Source of the DNA: Ferdinandcohnia sp047238305
Lineage (GTDB): Bacteria > Bacillota > Bacilli > Bacillales > Bacillaceae_L
Assembly (NCBI RefSeq): GCF_047238305.1
Contig: NZ_JBDFMO010000001.1
Coordinates: forward strand, 1,116,001-1,180,000
Direction: 5' to 3'
Length of the DNA: 64,000 nucleotides
Shown here: positions 61,568 through 64,000 of the stretch, one piece after another
Position numbering within the stretch: position 1 is the first letter of the stretch
Layout of the letters: every line of letters begins with the position of its first letter
The notes under the pieces: model-generated
Database searches by the model: none
The model's input: the letters and a program-made list of their open reading frames with translations, nothing else
What the model was told of the DNA's origin: nothing
Program-made: the position numbers and the translations under genes

Positions 61568-62524
61568 ATGCTCGAGTTTGAACCATACATAGATCAATTT
61601 GCAAGAATAAAAGTAGTAGGTGTTGGCGGCGGTGGGAATAATGCTGTCAATCGAATGATAGAAGCAGGGGTAGAAGGCGTTGAATTCATTGCGGTGAATA
61701 CGGACGGACAAGCCCTCAATCAATCAAAGGCAGAGGTCACCATTCAAATTGGGGCAACATTAACGCGTGGTCTTGGAGCGGGAGCAAATCCGCAAATTGG
61801 GATGAAAGCTGTTGAAGAGAGTGAAAAAGAAATTGAGGATGCACTAAGAGGGGCCGATATGGTCTTTGTGACAGCTGGAATGGGCGGTGGCACTGGAACC
61901 GGAGCAGCACCAGAAATAGCAAGAATTGCAAAGGAATTAGGTTCTTTGACAATCGGTGTTGTCACAAGACCATTTCGATTTGAGGGTCGTAAACGAGCGG
62001 TCAATGCAGATGCGGGGATTGATGCAATGAAGGCAGCCGTGGATACCTTAATCATCATCCCGAATGAGAAATTATTGGAGATTGTTGATAAGCGTACGCC
62101 TATGATAGAAGCATTCCGAGAAGCCGATAATGTACTTCTTCGCGGGGTTCAAGGGATTTCCGATTTAATTGCTGTCCCTGGTTTAATTAACCTGGATTTT
62201 GCAGATGTAAAAACAGTTATGTCCCATAGGGGAACGGCTCTAATGGGGATTGGAATGGCAAAAGGGGACGAGCGTGCGGTTGAGGCAGCACATAAAGCAA
62301 TCAATAGTCCACTTCTTGAAACATCGATAAGTGGCGCACGTGGCGTGATTTTAAATATTACAGGTGGTAGAAACTTAAGTTTATTTGAAATTCAGGAAGC
62401 AGCAGATGTGATATCGTCTGCAACACACGAGGATCTCAATATGATCTTTGGATCGGTCATTAATGACAATTTAAAAGACGAAATAATTGTAACCGTCATT
62501 GCTACAGGATTCACGGAAAACTAA
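61568..62524 (+). CDS. FtsZ paralogue without C-terminal linker and tail
   Basis: 318 residues that follow B. subtilis FtsZ residue by residue through the GTPase core and end at VIATGFTEN, exactly where the core stops; the 60-residue linker and the conserved CTP (DIPTFLRNR in B. subtilis) are missing. The tubulin signature GGGTGTG (106-112) and the T7 loop NLDFAD (208-213) with the catalytic Asp are intact, so GTP binding and polymerisation should be possible. It is not in a dcw cluster: no ftsA. SD AAGGAGG is ideal. Without the tail it could not bind FtsA, SepF, EzrA or ZapA by the usual route. A terminator follows at once. Confidence 0.9.
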   Translation: MLEFEPYIDQFARIKVVGVGGGGNNAVNRMIEAGVEGVEFIAVNTDGQALNQSKAEVTIQIGATLTRGLGAGANPQIGMKAVEESEKEIEDALRGADMVFVTAGMGGGTGTGAAPEIARIAKELGSLTIGVVTRPFRFEGRKRAVNADAGIDAMKAAVDTLIIIPNEKLLEIVDKRTPMIEAFREADNVLLRGVQGISDLIAVPGLINLDFADVKTVMSHRGTALMGIGMAKGDERAVEAAHKAINSPLLETSISGARGVILNITGGRNLSLFEIQEAADVISSATHEDLNMIFGSVINDNLKDEIIVTVIATGFTEN

Positions 62525-62527
62525 AGG

Positions 62528-62556
62528 AAAGAGGCACCTTTTTGAGGTGCCTCTTT
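62528..62556. terminator. Bidirectional terminator
   Basis: Perfect 11-bp stem AAAGAGGCACC/GGTGCCTCTTT with a 7-nt loop, two bases after the FtsZ paralogue stop. Confidence 0.88.
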
Positions 62557-62559
62557 CTG

Positions 62560-63477
62560 TTATGGTAGAAGATAGCCAGCAGCTAGAAAAATGCTATACC
62601 AATCTTCACGGGTTAACTGAACTTCACTTGCTTTCACGGAATCCTTTAAGCGGTTAATATTCATGGTTCCGATAATTGGCTGCATGTTGGCCGGATGACG
62701 TAATAGCCATGCAATCGCAATCGTTGTATTGGATACACCGTATTTTTCAGCAATTTCATCAATTTTTTGATTTAATTCTGGGCATTTTTCATTGCCAAGA
62801 AACGGACCTTCGAAATAACCATATTGGAATGGTGACCAAGGTTGAATGGTAATGTCATTTAATCGGCAAAAATCGAGCACATCTCCATCACGGTTAATGG
62901 ATTGGTCAATTTGCATATTTGATGAGACGCCGTTTGCAATCATATGAGCATTTGGTATGCTTAGCTGCAATTGATTGGCAACGATTGGTTGCTTTACATA
63001 TTTTTTAAGCAATTGAATTTGCATTGGTTTTTGGTTAGATACTCCGAAATGACGAACCTTACCTGAGGATTCTAATTTGTCGAATGCTTCAGCAACCTCT
63101 TCCGGCTCAACAAGGGCATCTGGACGATGTAAAAGTAAGACATCAAGATAGTCCGTTTTGAGTCGTTTTAAGATTCCATCAACAGAATCAATGATATGCT
63201 CCTTTGAAAAATCAAACATTCCTTTTCGAATGCCGCATTTCGATTGAAGAATGATCTTTTCTCTCACGTCATCATTCATATGTATCGCATCTGCAAAGAT
63301 TTCCTCGCAAGTACCACCACCGTAGATATCAGCGTGATCAAAGAAATTTGCTCCGATATCTAATGCCGTTTGTACAAACTTTTCTGCCTCAGGCTTTTCC
63401 AGAGAGTTAATTCTCATACAGCCTACCGCAACAACAGGTACCTCTAACGAGCTAGTTCCTAGTTCTATTTTTCGCAT
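62560..63477 (-). CDS. Aldo/keto reductase (YcsN-like)
   Basis: 305 residues of AKR fold: FDHADIYGGG gives the catalytic Asp and Tyr, ILQSKCGI the Lys and LLLHRPD the His. VGCMRINSL, YGVSNTTIAIAWLLRHP and QPIIGTMN are subfamily blocks shared with YcsN/YdhF. It reduces aldehydes or ketones with NADPH. GGAGG precedes ATG. Confidence 0.86.
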   Translation of the reverse strand: MRKIELGTSSLEVPVVAVGCMRINSLEKPEAEKFVQTALDIGANFFDHADIYGGGTCEEIFADAIHMNDDVREKIILQSKCGIRKGMFDFSKEHIIDSVDGILKRLKTDYLDVLLLHRPDALVEPEEVAEAFDKLESSGKVRHFGVSNQKPMQIQLLKKYVKQPIVANQLQLSIPNAHMIANGVSSNMQIDQSINRDGDVLDFCRLNDITIQPWSPFQYGYFEGPFLGNEKCPELNQKIDEIAEKYGVSNTTIAIAWLLRHPANMQPIIGTMNINRLKDSVKASEVQLTREDWYSIFLAAGYLLP

Positions 63478-63563
63478 CTAAGGTTTACCTCCATTTTTTG
63501 AACTATTTTACCGTTTCCCTTCTCTAGTGTACATTTTTTCAAACTGATTAGAAAGTCACAAAA

Positions 63564-63596
63564 AAAGTGTTCCCCCTAGCGTAGGAGGAACACTTT
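63564..63596 (-). terminator. Terminator after the DoxX-family gene
   Basis: AAAGTGTTCC/GGAACACTTT outer stem with inner CCCTA/TAGGA pairing, then T-rich on the minus strand. Confidence 0.82.
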
Positions 63597-63602
63597 CTTT
63601 CG

Positions 63603-64000
63603 TTACGCTACGTTTGTAGCTGTTTTTGTCGCTTTTTTGTCGTTAATTCGTTTTGTAAGGTAAGGTACTGCGAATCTGTCTACACCGTAGTAGTAAGTTG
63701 CAGCGCCTGCGAATAAGAGAATGATTGCTACTGTGTAAAGTGTTGGGTTAGTGCTTGTTGTACCAGCAAGTAAGAAGTTAAGGTTCATGAATGCACCTGC
63801 AAGTAATGCTGGGATGGTTGCAAAACCTACAATTAAACCGAGTCCTACTAAGAATTCGCCCCAAGGAATGAGTACGTTGAATAACTCAATGTTTGGTACG
63901 GCAAATCCTTCAAGGAATGCTGCATACCAGCCTTGTACTGCTGGGTGATCTCCACCTGCATTTGCAATGGCACCTTGGATAAAACCACCTGCATCAAATC
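63603..64000 (-). CDS. DoxX-family membrane protein, C-terminal part (runs off window)
   Basis: The minus strand reads in frame to the window edge for about 131 codons. It has DoxX-type segments: GGFIQGAIANAGGDHPAVQG, LIPWGEFLVGLGLIVGFAT, AGAFMNLNFLLAGTTSTNP and a C-terminal helix ending in a basic tail. The upstream part is missing, so the start and function (quinone/thiosulfate oxidoreductase-like membrane subunit) are not resolved. Confidence 0.78.
   Translation of the reverse strand, partial: FDAGGFIQGAIANAGGDHPAVQGWYAAFLEGFAVPNIELFNVLIPWGEFLVGLGLIVGFATIPALLAGAFMNLNFLLAGTTSTNPTLYTVAIILLFAGAATYYYGVDRFAVPYLTKRINDKKATKTATNVA

Noticed and set aside
1..64000. tRNA, rRNA, transposase, prophage and CRISPR signals
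   Set aside because: I searched by eye for CCA-ended cloverleaf sequences, rRNA motifs, transposase DDE blocks and repeat-spacer arrays and found none. The repeats at 28.6 kb lack constant-length spacers and are too short for a CRISPR.

Overview
The window reads as chromosome of a low-GC, endospore-type Bacillaceae bacterium (Bacillus/Neobacillus-like; genus is my inference). Grounds: strong AGGAGG ribosome sites with frequent TTG/GTG starts, a proline T-box before proBA, LicT-type RAT antiterminators, and matches to CodY, CcpA (cre), PhoP and FNR sites. It also has a sortase-anchored protein, AhpC/AhpF and an FtsZ of Bacillus type. I see no rRNA, tRNA, transposase, prophage or CRISPR array.

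Layout. 1-5.4 kb: the start of a FAD oxidoreductase, a staygreen-family protein, an ABC exporter (permease then ATPase), a divergent B12-binding MerR regulator, and a beta-lactamase-fold hydrolase. 5.4-9.8 kb: a Ugp-like glycerophosphate ABC operon (C-A-E-B order) behind a three-repeat PhoP box. 10-19.8 kb: an MBL hydrolase, a NupC transporter with a structured leader, a secreted PhoX phosphatase with PhoP half-sites, AzlCD, an FAH-family enzyme, a YxjI-like protein, a LysM-3D wall protein, PhnA and an EamA transporter. 19.8-25.7 kb: a BCCT transporter remnant, a PhnB-like protein, an SDR, a multicopper oxidase lipoprotein and ahpCF. 25.9-28.6 kb: proBA behind a proline T-box.

28.6-30.7 kb holds the most striking unit: an array of thirteen TGTWTACA-type 8-mers, then a ParM/StbA-type actin ATPase and a ribbon-helix-helix-like protein. 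This is the layout of a type II plasmid partition cassette (parC-parM-parR), yet it sits between housekeeping genes. 30.8-49.6 kb: an rRNA methyltransferase, a ThDP enzyme, a sulfurtransferase, a decayed dlgD-like gene, a divergent HprK paralogue, a PucG-like aminotransferase, an NCS1 permease and a DUF1646 transporter that both carry FNR-type palindromes, an LPKTA-anchored SGNH hydrolase, TetR/SDR, MscS, an F420-ligase-like protein with a divergent LysR, a phosphoesterase and a PAP2 phosphatase. 49.6-50.2 kb: a gene-poor stretch with a sigma-A promoter carrying a perfect cre site and a terminator about 150 nt downstream, that is, a likely small RNA, plus dispersed GAACCGTCCC hairpin repeats.

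50.2-60.3 kb: BrnQ behind a CodY site, then a beta-glucoside region in which three RAT/terminator leaders precede a HAD phosphatase, licT, and bglP-bglH, followed by a lactonase, a second HAD phosphatase and a GntR regulator. 60.4-64 kb: a LysM amidase divergent from a standalone FtsZ paralogue that ends right at the end of the GTPase core, with no C-terminal linker or tail peptide, then an aldo/keto reductase and a partial DoxX protein.

Themes: phosphate scavenging (ugp, phoX, phosphatases), amino-acid and nucleoside transport, CcpA/LicT-controlled aryl-beta-glucoside use, and two cytoskeletal-filament paralogues (ParM-like and short FtsZ) outside their usual loci.
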